From the NCBI RefSeq assembly GCF_003385455.1, contig NZ_QNUF01000013.1, forward strand, positions 1 to 64,000: a stretch of 64,000 nt of DNA, read 5' to 3'. The translations under genes and the position numbers were made by a program. Numbering within the stretch: position 1 is the stretch's first letter; each line of letters opens with the position of its first letter. Below are positions 52,661 to 61,378 of the stretch, in pieces. The stretch is from Chryseobacterium rhizosphaerae. GTDB lineage: Bacteria; Bacteroidota; Bacteroidia; Flavobacteriales; Weeksellaceae. Below the pieces are notes generated by a model. The model had not been told where the DNA came from. It was given only the letters and a program-made list of their open reading frames with translations, and searched no databases.

Positions 52661-52668
52661 TAATTTTG
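52661..52668 (+). promoter_or_regulatory. Promoter -7 box of Cys-rich peptide gene
   Basis: TAATTTTG is 23 nt upstream of ATG 52692. A TTG occurs 24 bp further upstream. Confidence 0.5.
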
Positions 52669-52691
52669 CTCAACCATAAAATTAAAACGAT

Positions 52692-52826
52692 ATGAAAAAT
52701 TTAAAGAAACTGACTAAATTAGATTTGAAATCAGTGTACGGAGGAGAGCCAAAACAATATTGTACGTATTGCGAATGGGCAAATAAAGTTTTTTGCAGTG
52801 AGATTCCAATCGTTCAATGTCCATAA
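52692..52826 (+). CDS. Small Cys-rich peptide with double-glycine leader (bacteriocin-like precursor)
   Basis: A 44-codon frame: leader MKNLKKLTKLDLKSVYGG (1-18), then a 26-residue core with cysteines at 24, 27, 35 and 43 (CTYC near the start). The leader has the K-rich amphipathic start and terminal GG typical of peptides exported by peptidase-containing ABC transporters, a pattern seen in Bacteroidota bacteriocin-like and RiPP precursors. It has its own -7 box and is followed by a strong terminator. No maturation enzyme or ABC exporter is in the window. The neighbours are a TonB-like protein and a minus-strand lipoprotein. It could equally be a disulfide-linked signalling peptide. Confidence 0.68.
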   Translation: MKNLKKLTKLDLKSVYGGEPKQYCTYCEWANKVFCSEIPIVQCP

Positions 52827-52860
52827 AAAGAAAAACCGCTTGTAAAAGCGGTTTTTCTTT
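52827..52860. terminator. Bidirectional terminator between peptide gene and minus-strand lipoprotein gene
   Basis: AAAGAAAAACCGCT pairs with AGCGGTTTTTCTTT around a 6-nt loop, between convergent genes. Confidence 0.92.
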
Positions 52861-53393
52861 TAACGGGTACTTTGTACAAACTCTTTCATTCTTGTTTTAA
52901 GATCTTTAGAATTTCCGATAGAATCAAAGGTGATATTATCAATTTTCCAGCTCCCATCACGTTCCACCAAATGTATGGTATCTGTCCATGATACTGTAGG
53001 AGAGGTCATATTGTACTCAAAACGGACGAGCACCTGGGCTGAAGCATTGTGAATGTCCATAGATTGGATCTTGTAAGCAGTATAGCCTTCATACAAACTT
53101 GAAAAAATAGCCCCTTCAAATATCAGCGGTTTCTCATCTGGATGATCACTTTTTTTTACTTTTTCGATATCTGCTTTTGATGCATTTATGGCATTTTGCA
53201 AAGTCTTTTTTAGGTCCGGGGAAAATAAATCATCCGGAATAGGCTGGTTATATACAGCTTCATTGGATTTTCCATATTGGCTGTAAAGCTGGTTTACTTT
53301 TTCGGTGATCTCTTTTTTTTCAGTCGATGGAGTTGCTGTTTTACTACAAGTAATAAAGCAGAAGCTTACATATATAAAAAGTAGTCGTATCAT
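52860..53393 (-). CDS. DUF3828-like lipoprotein
   Basis: A 177-residue lipoprotein: MIRLLFIYVSFCFITC gives a lipobox, Cys16 being the anchor. The mature part resembles DUF3828/NTF2-like small proteins, with QPIPDDLFSPDLKKTLQNAI and the closing beta strands WTDTIHLVERDGSWKIDNIT. Such folds are common in immunity-type and periplasmic binding proteins. It sits beside vgrG, so an immunity or accessory role is possible but unproven. Confidence 0.65.
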   Translation of the reverse strand: MIRLLFIYVSFCFITCSKTATPSTEKKEITEKVNQLYSQYGKSNEAVYNQPIPDDLFSPDLKKTLQNAINASKADIEKVKKSDHPDEKPLIFEGAIFSSLYEGYTAYKIQSMDIHNASAQVLVRFEYNMTSPTVSWTDTIHLVERDGSWKIDNITFDSIGNSKDLKTRMKEFVQSTR

Positions 53394-53499
53394 AGTATAG
53401 AATTATTGTTTTTTGAAAATTCAAAAGATATACCAAGTATTCAAGCGTTGAACAATTTCTGATAAAAAACTTACCAATATTTAATTTTAAAATATTTCC

Positions 53500-53507
53500 T
53501 ATATTTG
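53500..53507 (+). promoter_or_regulatory. Promoter -7 box of vgrG operon
   Basis: TATATTTG is 36 nt upstream of ATG 53544; no clear TTG. Confidence 0.45.
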
Positions 53508-53543
53508 TGATAATTAGATCCTGATTAGCACAAAAAACACAAC

Positions 53544-55496
53544 ATGAAAAAAAACACGACTTCAGAACGTGTATCCTTTATTGATGGATACCGTGCGCCT
53601 GATAATGCTCAGGCAGTGAAAGAAAATAACACAGCAGGAATCAACCGTATTGTCAAACTTTCCGCAGTAATTAACGGGGAAATCATTTCAAGTTTTAAAC
53701 ATTTTAAATTAAAGCAAAGTGCAGTAACCCATCACGAATTTGAGTTAACATTGGCCCATGATGCTTTATCCGAAAAGCAGGGACATCAGCTGGAACAGGC
53801 CAATGCTTTTTTAGGAAAACGCCTTACCATTAAAATTGCTTACAAAGATTTCGAAACCAAAAACAGTCCTGAAAGAGTTTTCGTAGGAATCATTACCAAA
53901 GTAGGTTTCAGTCAGGAAGCTCACAGTTTGGGAAATATTGTTTTAAAAGGATTCAGTCCTACCATTCTTTTGGATGGCGCTCCTCATACACAGAGTTTTG
54001 GGGGGTCCCAGCCTGTGAATACAGGAATTATAGCGGATGAGGTTATTAAACAAGGGATAGATCCTTTCTGGTATGACTTTAGGGTAAATGCCAAAGCCTC
54101 GTCGCAAATTGTCTACAGCTCCCAGTACAATGAAACCCATTATAATTATTTATGCAGATTGGCAGAAGCTTATGGAGAACAGTTTTTCTATGACGGAGAA
54201 GTCCTGCATTTCGGAAATATGCCGGCTCCGGCAGCTCCCCTTGAATTGATAAGTGGAAGTAATGCCTCAAATGTTCATACTGAACTTAGAGCACTTCATA
54301 CTCATCCTGCTTATTATGGATATAACAGTAGTAAAAATACCATGCTGACTTCAGGAGAAACCCCTTTAAAACATATGGGAAGCCTTGCCAAGACCGCTTA
54401 TACAAATAATGAAAGCATTTTCAAGACCCCTTCACTTCAGTCGGCTCCTATTAAGGCAGCTACCGATATGGATGTGGTGAATTCCCAAACTGGCGCATGG
54501 GGCAGTAAAGGGGTAGATGTGTTTGTAGTATCCGGTGATACCACGATGCCGTTTCTATATCCCGGCTGTACAGCAGATCTTTATCTGAGAAAACCAGATT
54601 CCAACAAAACAGGGTATTTCACAAAACTCATGATGACAGAAGTTACCCATGAAATAGATACTTTAGGACATTATAAAGGAAGTTTTGAAGCCATTGCCTC
54701 AGATACTGGGTATATTCCCAAACCTGAATTTACAACTCCTTTTGCGGAAACACAGCCGGCAGTAGTGATCTCCAACGAAGATCCTTTGGGGCAAGGACGT
54801 GTACAAGTAAAATTTCTGTGGCAGCTTAATGAAACCACAGATTTTATCAGAGTGATGAGCCCGGATGCAGGCGGAACAGATCAGATTACCCAAAACAGAG
54901 GATATGTAGCCATTCCAGAAGTGGGAGACCAGGTAATGGTAGGATTTGTACATAACCATCCGGACCGTCCTTTCGTGATGGGCGGAATGTTCCATGGCGG
55001 AGTTGCCCTTGGTGGTGGTGTGAATAACCATTTAAAATCTATTCAGACCAGAAGTGGTATCCGTATTCTGATGAATGATGCCGAAGGAAGTGTGAATATT
55101 GTAGATCCAAGTGGTAACAATTATTTTATGGACGGAAAAGGAAACATAACAGTATCCGCACCTAATGATATCAACTTCAATGCAGGAGGAAACTTCAATA
55201 TCAATGTGGGGCAAAATATGTCTACCAGCGTTGGAATGAATAAAATGGATATGGTGACGATGAATCATAGTGAAAGTGTAGGTATGATAAAAACTTCTTC
55301 CGTGATAGGAGATTCTCAGGTTTTCATCACAGGAAAGCTTACTGAATTTATAGAAGGAGACGTTCACAGTGAAGTAAAACAGGAACGTAATGAAATTTCA
55401 AGAAAAGAAATGAATTTCAGTACCGAAGAAAACTTTACAAGCCATACGAAAAGTTCGATCCATATGAACAGTGGCGAAAAAGGACATAATCACTAA
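53544..55496 (+). CDS. vgrG: T6SS spike protein VgrG
   Basis: A 650-residue spike of the type VI injection tube. The first about 390 residues form the gp27-like base (TNTGIIADEVIKQGIDPFWY-type segments). About 405-490 is the gp5 OB domain (NEDPLGQGRVQVKFLWQLNE, YVAIPEVGDQVMVGFVHN). A beta-helix spike with repeated Asn/Ser/Gly strands follows (GNITVSAPNDINFNAGGNFN). The C-terminus is short with no added toxin domain. It starts an apparent operon with the DUF2235 gene 10 nt downstream and two DUF2931 genes. No PAAR tip protein was found in the window. Confidence 0.93.
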   Translation: MKKNTTSERVSFIDGYRAPDNAQAVKENNTAGINRIVKLSAVINGEIISSFKHFKLKQSAVTHHEFELTLAHDALSEKQGHQLEQANAFLGKRLTIKIAYKDFETKNSPERVFVGIITKVGFSQEAHSLGNIVLKGFSPTILLDGAPHTQSFGGSQPVNTGIIADEVIKQGIDPFWYDFRVNAKASSQIVYSSQYNETHYNYLCRLAEAYGEQFFYDGEVLHFGNMPAPAAPLELISGSNASNVHTELRALHTHPAYYGYNSSKNTMLTSGETPLKHMGSLAKTAYTNNESIFKTPSLQSAPIKAATDMDVVNSQTGAWGSKGVDVFVVSGDTTMPFLYPGCTADLYLRKPDSNKTGYFTKLMMTEVTHEIDTLGHYKGSFEAIASDTGYIPKPEFTTPFAETQPAVVISNEDPLGQGRVQVKFLWQLNETTDFIRVMSPDAGGTDQITQNRGYVAIPEVGDQVMVGFVHNHPDRPFVMGGMFHGGVALGGGVNNHLKSIQTRSGIRILMNDAEGSVNIVDPSGNNYFMDGKGNITVSAPNDINFNAGGNFNINVGQNMSTSVGMNKMDMVTMNHSESVGMIKTSSVIGDSQVFITGKLTEFIEGDVHSEVKQERNEISRKEMNFSTEENFTSHTKSSIHMNSGEKGHNH

Positions 55497-55506
55497 TATT
55501 TTTCCT

Positions 55507-57408
55507 ATGAGCAGAACAAGAATTGTCAACGGGAAATATACCAAAGTAACCGAAAAAGGGTATAACCTGTACTCTGAAGGAAATACCAATATTAATGCAT
55601 TAGGTTTGAATAATCTGAATGCAGATAAAGATATTCATCATGGCTCTGCGGTGGAAAAAGCTCCGGCATATCAGCCTAAAGACTCTGTAAATGTTTTTAT
55701 CGGGATGTTTTTTGATGGCACTGGAAATAACAGGTATAATTCTGATAAAACCTACTACAGTAAGATCAACTCTGGGGAAACCTATTATAAAAATGATACT
55801 GTTCCTCAGGAATATTACGAAACCATAAAAGATCCCAAAACCGGAAAACAAAAAAAGATTAAAATTTCAGACCGCGATAGTTACTGGAATCCATATTCCA
55901 ACGTTGCCAAACTGTTTGATCTTTATAAAGAGAAATTAGAAGCAGCCAAAGATGATGAATATCCGGAATATGGGGAATATGCTATTTTAAAACAATATGT
56001 AGAAGGCATAGGAACGAAACAGGATAAAGAAGATGATATTGCTGGTTCCTGTGCAGGAAGAGGAGATTGGGGAGTGATTGGCAGGGTAGAGGAAGGGATT
56101 AAAACTGTAATAGAAAATGAGTTTAAGGGTATTTCTAAAAATAAAAAAATTAATAAGATTGTATTTGACGTTTTCGGATTCAGCCGGGGAGCTGCAGCAG
56201 CAAGACATTTTTGTAATGAAGTCAAAAAGTCTGCAAAATACGATACGGTGATGCGGGATGAAATGGATATTAAAATGGGACGCCCCAAGATCTCTTATGT
56301 TTCAGAACATGCAGGTGGTCTCTTTGGAAAAAAACTGCGCAAAGCAGGATATCAACCGGTGGGAGATACCTTTACTATAGAAATCCGTTTTCTGGGAGTA
56401 TTTGATACAGTGGTTTCCGATATGGTCGTGAAAGAAAATATAGGATATAAAGTAGCGGGAGTTTTGATTAAAAATCCTTTAACTGTTCCTTACAGTATTG
56501 CCGCATTTCTAGGGCAGGCTTCGCTTCAGGACATTAAAACGAAAGTATCAGGATTGGGAATCAAAAAGATTTTCCATATTACCGCCCATAATGAATGGCG
56601 GAAAAATTTTGCATTAACTCCCACAGAAGAAGGTTATACGATATCGATGCTGGGCGCCCATTCGGATATAGGAGGCGGCTATGCCCATCTGGATAAATAC
56701 ACTGCCGTTTTGGATTATTTTGATGTGGAAGTAGGAGATGATAAAACCCTTAAAGAAAAGGAAAAAATAAGACAGTTTTATATCAATCAGCGTATCTCTA
56801 CAGAAAAAGAGATTGCATTTAGAAATACGTACGATCATGTAAAAGAAACAACAATAACGAGCGCAGGAGTGGGAACACGGGAGATCAAAGCAGAGCCGGA
56901 TTTCCCGGATAAAGAAAAAACAGTATCCAAAAGTTCCTATTACCAAATATTTCAAACCAAAGAATCAGACCATTATATTCTGGAAGATTCCCGATATATT
57001 TCTAATAAATACAGTTTAGTGGCCATGTATATGATGTTGCAAAAAGGAATAGATAATAAAGTACCTTTTTATGATGATTATAATAAATCACCAGATGTAA
57101 AGAAAAAATTTGAATATGAAATTCCAGATACAGATAAATATAAAGTATTGAAGCAGTATATGGATGTGATGCTGGAGGAAAGTAAAAAAGAAGGAGTTGG
57201 AAATTATACAATATCTTCAGAAATGTATCAGCATATTTGTAACCATTATATCCATCTTTCTGCTAACTTTGGAGGACTTGCTGCAATAGGTGTAAAAACG
57301 GGAGACCATCATCTTTTGGAAAGTGTTGGTTTTGTCAACCAACCAGTCGCTCCTAAAGTGGATAAAGATGGTAATATCTATTATGAGAGAGAAAAATGGT
57401 ACCCTTAG
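55507..57408 (+). CDS. DUF2235 lipase-type T6SS effector candidate
   Basis: A 633-residue protein with a DUF2235 alpha/beta-hydrolase domain, as in Tle1-type T6SS phospholipases. FIGMFFDGTGNNRYNSD is the opening motif; the nucleophile is Ser226 in FGFSRGAAAARHF (GxSxG-type); the acid is probably Asp in FLGVFDTV; the base is in GAHSDIGGGYAHL. No signal peptide is present, consistent with delivery by VgrG. The frame is open upstream to 55471 (inside vgrG), but ATG 55507 is chosen as it follows the vgrG stop. It lies directly before two lipoprotein genes likely to protect the producer. Confidence 0.85.
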   Translation: MSRTRIVNGKYTKVTEKGYNLYSEGNTNINALGLNNLNADKDIHHGSAVEKAPAYQPKDSVNVFIGMFFDGTGNNRYNSDKTYYSKINSGETYYKNDTVPQEYYETIKDPKTGKQKKIKISDRDSYWNPYSNVAKLFDLYKEKLEAAKDDEYPEYGEYAILKQYVEGIGTKQDKEDDIAGSCAGRGDWGVIGRVEEGIKTVIENEFKGISKNKKINKIVFDVFGFSRGAAAARHFCNEVKKSAKYDTVMRDEMDIKMGRPKISYVSEHAGGLFGKKLRKAGYQPVGDTFTIEIRFLGVFDTVVSDMVVKENIGYKVAGVLIKNPLTVPYSIAAFLGQASLQDIKTKVSGLGIKKIFHITAHNEWRKNFALTPTEEGYTISMLGAHSDIGGGYAHLDKYTAVLDYFDVEVGDDKTLKEKEKIRQFYINQRISTEKEIAFRNTYDHVKETTITSAGVGTREIKAEPDFPDKEKTVSKSSYYQIFQTKESDHYILEDSRYISNKYSLVAMYMMLQKGIDNKVPFYDDYNKSPDVKKKFEYEIPDTDKYKVLKQYMDVMLEESKKEGVGNYTISSEMYQHICNHYIHLSANFGGLAAIGVKTGDHHLLESVGFVNQPVAPKVDKDGNIYYEREKWYP

Positions 57409-57418
57409 ATAAGAATGT

Positions 57419-58582
57419 ATGATAAAAATAAATAAAATTAAAAGTATAGTATTATTGTTACTAAACTTATTGCTAATAATAAGCTGTGGACCTAAGGATA
57501 AATTTGAATGGAATGCAGGAATTTCCGCACCAAAAAATTATATCTCAGGAGGCCCGTTTGTGGAATATTTTTATCAAGGAAATGGGGTAGCAGGTACATC
57601 TGCGAATGTAGGAATAAATCCTGGTTGGGGAATGACAAGTGGCGGTTATACAGGAGGCGAAATATTTAAACCTGTTCCTGATAGTATTTCTGTTAGCTGG
57701 CGCTGTGGCCTTGATTTGATTGAATATAAAGTTGGGGCAAAACTTCCAAGAGAAAAAATGCTGGAGCTATTTAAAAGAGGAAAAGAAATTAAAGGGAAGA
57801 AAGAAAATTATAATCAAATTATCACAGGTATGGCTCCTGGAGGAAACGTAACGGTATGGCTCTCTGGTTCATTTGGAAATGAAGAAATTACAAGAATTAA
57901 GGCTAAACGTGTAGGAGAGACTGATAAAGATGATCCTAATTCAGTAACTCTTTGGACATCAACAGGAGATGAAGCAAAAGATATTTTGAAGTACACTTAT
58001 CTTCATGGTATTCCCTATTCAGTTTGGGAAAAAGGAGAAAAAACGTACCAATATGATATAGGATTTAGCAGTGAAGAGAATCGTGATTTTTACGAATCAG
58101 TTACAGCTTTTTCAAAAGACGGTAGTTATATATTTCTAAATGAGAATCAATTTATTATTCCTTACAAGGATTGGTTATCTAATCATATTATGGACGGTGT
58201 GAAAGAAGGCAAGCTGCCTGTTCATACAGTAGTTCAATGGATCTCAGAAGATGATAAACAATGGTATAAAGGAGAGATTGTTTTCCCTGTTGATTTTCAA
58301 AATACTTTTGAATCCTTTTATCAAAAGAATAAAAATGTTCATATTGTGTACGTAATGGATAAGTTGAATCCTTCTGGAAATTATACGTTTGGAACAATAT
58401 GGTTACAAGGTTCCACTTCAAAAGAACGTATTATGAAGTTTCGATTAGCCAAGCTTAATAATGAAACTAGAAAATATGAGATATCAAAATACACTTTCCC
58501 CAAAGGTTTTGTAGTTCCCAAATGGGAAGGCAGAATCCCTCTTCAAAGGCCAACTGATTTAGAATATTGGCAGGAAGAATAA
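57419..58582 (+). CDS. DUF2931-like lipoprotein, copy 1 (putative immunity)
   Basis: A 387-residue lipoprotein: signal peptide ending LLLIISCGPKDKFEWNAGI, with lipobox Cys. The conserved DUF2931-type pattern follows (SGGPFVEYFYQGNGVAGTSA, NPGWGMTSGGYTGGEIFKPV, PDSISVSWRC). The C-terminal about 190 residues are almost the same as in copy 2. It starts 10 nt after the putative effector, and DUF2931 lipoproteins are often found next to lipase-type T6SS effectors, so a periplasmic immunity role is likely but inferred. Confidence 0.78.
   Translation: MIKINKIKSIVLLLLNLLLIISCGPKDKFEWNAGISAPKNYISGGPFVEYFYQGNGVAGTSANVGINPGWGMTSGGYTGGEIFKPVPDSISVSWRCGLDLIEYKVGAKLPREKMLELFKRGKEIKGKKENYNQIITGMAPGGNVTVWLSGSFGNEEITRIKAKRVGETDKDDPNSVTLWTSTGDEAKDILKYTYLHGIPYSVWEKGEKTYQYDIGFSSEENRDFYESVTAFSKDGSYIFLNENQFIIPYKDWLSNHIMDGVKEGKLPVHTVVQWISEDDKQWYKGEIVFPVDFQNTFESFYQKNKNVHIVYVMDKLNPSGNYTFGTIWLQGSTSKERIMKFRLAKLNNETRKYEISKYTFPKGFVVPKWEGRIPLQRPTDLEYWQEE
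58016..58582 (+). repeat. Copy 1 of a 567-bp near-identical repeat (3' half of DUF2931 gene 1)
   Basis: It aligns without gaps to 59201-59767, differing at nine of 188 encoded residues, whereas the upstream halves of the two genes are much less alike. Confidence 0.9.
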
Positions 58583-58591
58583 TGTTTTTTA

Positions 58592-59767
58592 ATGATGAAA
58601 AAAGCAAAAAACGCACTATTATTTTCATTAACCTTGGTTCTGCTATTGCAAATAGTAGGCTGTCACCCCAAAGATAAATTTGAATGGAATGCAGCATGGT
58701 CAGCACCTAAATTTTATGGAAATGGTGGTCCGTTTGTTGAATTTTTTTATCAGGGAAAAAGTATTGCTGGAGCTTCTGCCAGTATTGGAGCAGATCCTGG
58801 TTGGGGCTTAACGAGTGGCGGTTATGCAGGGGGAGACATTTTTAAACCTGTTCCAGATAGTGTTTTTGTAAAATGGATTTGTGCCATAGATGGTTATCGA
58901 TATGAAGGTGGATCTAGACTTCCCCAAGATAAAATGTTGAGCTTATTTAGAAATGGCTGGAATTCTAAGGGAGAAAAAGAAAATTATACTCAGATTATAG
59001 CAGGTTTTGCTCCTGGAGGGAATGTAACGGTTTGGGTGTCTGGGCAAGGAAATAATAAAGAAATAATAAACTTTAAAGCCAAAAATAAAGGAGTTTGGAA
59101 AGAAAGTGAAGAGGCAGAAAAGATTGAAAAAGAGATTCTTTCTTCAGAAAAATTTATTAATTCAGAAGTTAACATATATCGTTATCTGCATGGTGTACCT
59201 TATTCAGTTTGGGAAAAAGGAGAAAAAACATACCAATATGATATAGGATTTAGCAGTGAAGAGAATCGTGATTTTTACGAATCGGTTACAGCTTTTTCAA
59301 AAGACGGTAGTTATATATTTCTAAATGAGAATCAATTTATTATTCCTTACAAGGATTGGTTATCTAATCATATTACGGACGGTGTGAAAGAAGGCAAGCT
59401 GCCTGTTCATACAGTAGTTCAATGGATCTCAGAAGATGATAAGCAATGGTATAAAGGAGAGATTGTTTTCCCTGTTGATTTTCAAAATACTTTTGAGTCA
59501 TTTTATAAAAAGAATAAAAATGTTCATATTGTGTATGTGATGGATAAGTTGAATCCTTCTGGAAATTATACGTTTGGAACAATATGGTTACAAGGTTCCA
59601 CTTCAAAAGAACGTATTATGGAGTTTCGATTAGCCAAGCTTAATAATGAAACTAGAAAATATGATGTTTCAAAATACACTCTTCCCAAAGGCTTTGTAGT
59701 TCCGAAATGGGAAGGTAGAATTCTTCTTCAAAAGCCAACAGATTTTGAATATTGGCAGGAAGAATAA
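58592..59767 (+). CDS. DUF2931-like lipoprotein, copy 2 (putative immunity)
   Basis: A 391-residue lipoprotein with signal peptide MMKKAKNALLFSLTLVLLLQ then IVGCHPKDKFEWNAAWSAP (lipobox Cys). The N-terminal about 190 residues are only moderately similar to copy 1, while the C-terminal 188 residues differ at nine positions. The same domain pattern (GGPFVEFFYQGKSIAGASAS, DPGWGLTSGGYAGGDIFKPV) is present. It probably extends protection to a related effector. It is co-directional with copy 1 and starts 10 nt after its stop. Confidence 0.78.
   Translation: MMKKAKNALLFSLTLVLLLQIVGCHPKDKFEWNAAWSAPKFYGNGGPFVEFFYQGKSIAGASASIGADPGWGLTSGGYAGGDIFKPVPDSVFVKWICAIDGYRYEGGSRLPQDKMLSLFRNGWNSKGEKENYTQIIAGFAPGGNVTVWVSGQGNNKEIINFKAKNKGVWKESEEAEKIEKEILSSEKFINSEVNIYRYLHGVPYSVWEKGEKTYQYDIGFSSEENRDFYESVTAFSKDGSYIFLNENQFIIPYKDWLSNHITDGVKEGKLPVHTVVQWISEDDKQWYKGEIVFPVDFQNTFESFYKKNKNVHIVYVMDKLNPSGNYTFGTIWLQGSTSKERIMEFRLAKLNNETRKYDVSKYTLPKGFVVPKWEGRILLQKPTDFEYWQEE
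59201..59767 (+). repeat. Copy 2 of the 567-bp repeat
   Basis: Gap-free match to 58016-58582, pointing to a recent duplication or gene conversion of the 3' half. Confidence 0.9.
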
Positions 59768-59894
59768 TATGATCCTATTTTGTAAAATATACTCTTTGTT
59801 GTTAACGAAGGAGCTATGCACACAATCTTCCATAACCAAAGAAATACTTTTCTCATCAATACCAAAAAATCAATACATTTGAATAGATAAAAAA

Positions 59895-60410
59895 ATGATG
59901 GATCCTATTCTTAATGTTGTAGTTCGTTCCCTTTGCGTTTACCTTTTCATGGTGATTGCCATTCGTTTATTTGGAAAAAACCAATTATCCCAGCTTAATG
60001 CAGGAGATATTGTTTTGTTGCTGCTGATCTCCAATGCTGTTCAGAATGCAATGGTGGGACAGGATACTTCTTTGCAGGGAGGCCTTATTGCTGCATTGGT
60101 CCTGTTTTTGGCTAACTTCATTTTAAAAAGACTGATGTTTTCCAATCATTCCTTTGAAACATTTATGGAAGATGATCCGGTAGTTCTTATCAAAGATGGA
60201 ATTGTAGATCAGATCGCCTTGAACAGAGTGAAGATTACTGAAAGTGAACTGGAGGAAGCAATCAGAGAACATGGCATTGATAAAATAGAGAAGGTAAAGC
60301 TGTCTGTGCTGGAAGTTGACGGAAACATCAGTGTGGTTTCTGAAGATGAGAAAAGCAAACAGACTCATTATACGAGAATCAAAAGAAAAAATAAAAGAAA
60401 ATACCATTAA
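59895..60410 (+). CDS. DUF421 (YetF-like) membrane protein
   Basis: A 171-residue protein with three N-terminal membrane segments (about 5-80; SLCVYLFMVIAIRLFGKNQL, AGDIVLLLLISNAVQNAMVG, GLIAALVLFLANFILKRL) and a C-terminal soluble domain. The soluble part has DDPVVLIKDGIVDQIALNRV and SELEEAIREHGIDKIEKVKL. This is the DUF421 arrangement of YetF/YkjA-type proteins. Function is not well defined. It starts 127 nt after the lipoprotein gene and the next gene follows after 5 nt. Confidence 0.87.
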   Translation: MMDPILNVVVRSLCVYLFMVIAIRLFGKNQLSQLNAGDIVLLLLISNAVQNAMVGQDTSLQGGLIAALVLFLANFILKRLMFSNHSFETFMEDDPVVLIKDGIVDQIALNRVKITESELEEAIREHGIDKIEKVKLSVLEVDGNISVVSEDEKSKQTHYTRIKRKNKRKYH

Positions 60411-60415
60411 ATAGA

Positions 60416-60907
60416 ATGAATTACGAATTAAGAGAAATGCTTCCCAATGATGGGGCTCGGGTACTTGAGATTTTCAGGCAGGGAGTTGATAGTGGTATCG
60501 CCACTTTTGAAACAGAAGTTCCTACTGTAGAAGCCTGGGATATGGAATACTTCAACGCCTGTCGCTGGGTATTGGAAAATGAGAATAACGAAATCGTAGG
60601 ATGGTGTGCCTTGAAACTGGTGAGTAAAAGAGAATGTTATAAAGGAGTTGCAGAAGTAAGCATTTATTTCGATAAAGATTATCAGGGTAAGGGATTGGGG
60701 TCGGTATTGCTTAAAAAGATGATTTTGGATAGCGAGGATCACGGATTCTGGACTTTACAGACCAATATCTTTCCTGAAAATGAGATGTCTATCAAATTCC
60801 ATCAGAAAAACGGCTTCAGAATAGTGGGAGTTCGCAAGAAAATAGGAAAGCTCAACGGAGAATGGAAAGATCTTATAATGTTTGAAAAAAGAAGTGAAAT
60901 AATTTAA
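60416..60907 (+). CDS. GNAT-family N-acetyltransferase
   Basis: A 163-residue acetyltransferase resembling phosphinothricin-type GNAT proteins: VLEIFRQGVDSGIATFETEV start, EVSIYFDKDYQGKGLGSVLL is the acetyl-CoA loop (Q-x-x-G-x-G), and FHQKNGFRIVGVRKKIGKLN is the family end motif. The substrate is an amine, probably of a small molecule; it cannot be named from sequence. It follows the DUF421 gene by 5 nt. Confidence 0.9.
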   Translation: MNYELREMLPNDGARVLEIFRQGVDSGIATFETEVPTVEAWDMEYFNACRWVLENENNEIVGWCALKLVSKRECYKGVAEVSIYFDKDYQGKGLGSVLLKKMILDSEDHGFWTLQTNIFPENEMSIKFHQKNGFRIVGVRKKIGKLNGEWKDLIMFEKRSEII

Positions 60908-61039
60908 CAAAATATCAACACTGATAAAACTGTTTTATCCATTATAGACTTTACGCTTTATATCCGGAATCTGGAATTTTAAACAATTTGGCATTAACCT
61001 TGTTATCTTTTGGCAACTAAGTTTGAAAAAGTGAAAATA

Positions 61040-61267
61040 ATGAAAAGTATGTTTAAAATCATGGGAGCAGGTGCGGTCATGCTGATGTTAACGTCTTGTG
61101 TGGTCCATGAACACCACGGAAGAAGGCTTCCGCCGGGACAGGCAAAGAAGATGTATGGAGGAAGCGCAAGATATTATGCTCCCGGCCAGGTAAAAAAAGT
61201 ATATATTTATGAAGATGGAGGTCGCGGTCGTCATCATAAAGGTCGTGGTCATGGCCATCACAGATAA
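61040..61267 (+). CDS. Small His/Gly-rich lipoprotein
   Basis: A 75-residue lipoprotein: MKSMFKIMGAGAVMLMLTSC gives a lipobox. The mature part has two PGQAKK/PGQVKK repeats and a Gly/Arg/His-rich tail (GRGRHHKGRGHGHH), which could bind metal. Similar short PGQAKK proteins in Chryseobacterium are sometimes labelled quinol oxidase subunit 4, which this sequence does not support. ATG 61040 is used; the frame opens from a TTG at 61010 that lies in a promoter-like stretch. A terminator follows. Confidence 0.72.
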   Translation: MKSMFKIMGAGAVMLMLTSCVVHEHHGRRLPPGQAKKMYGGSARYYAPGQVKKVYIYEDGGRGRHHKGRGHGHHR

Positions 61268-61273
61268 TGAATA

Positions 61274-61308
61274 AAAAAAAGAGGTTAAAATAATAACCTC
61301 TTTTTTTA
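61274..61308 (+). terminator. Terminator after small lipoprotein gene
   Basis: GAGGTTA pairs with TAACCTC inside long A and T tracts. It also faces the minus-strand gene that ends at 61379. Confidence 0.9.
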
Positions 61309-61378
61309 TGTTCTGACTATAAAATATATTATAGATTCATATCAGGCTGGTGAACAGCCTCTGTCCATTTTATTGATA

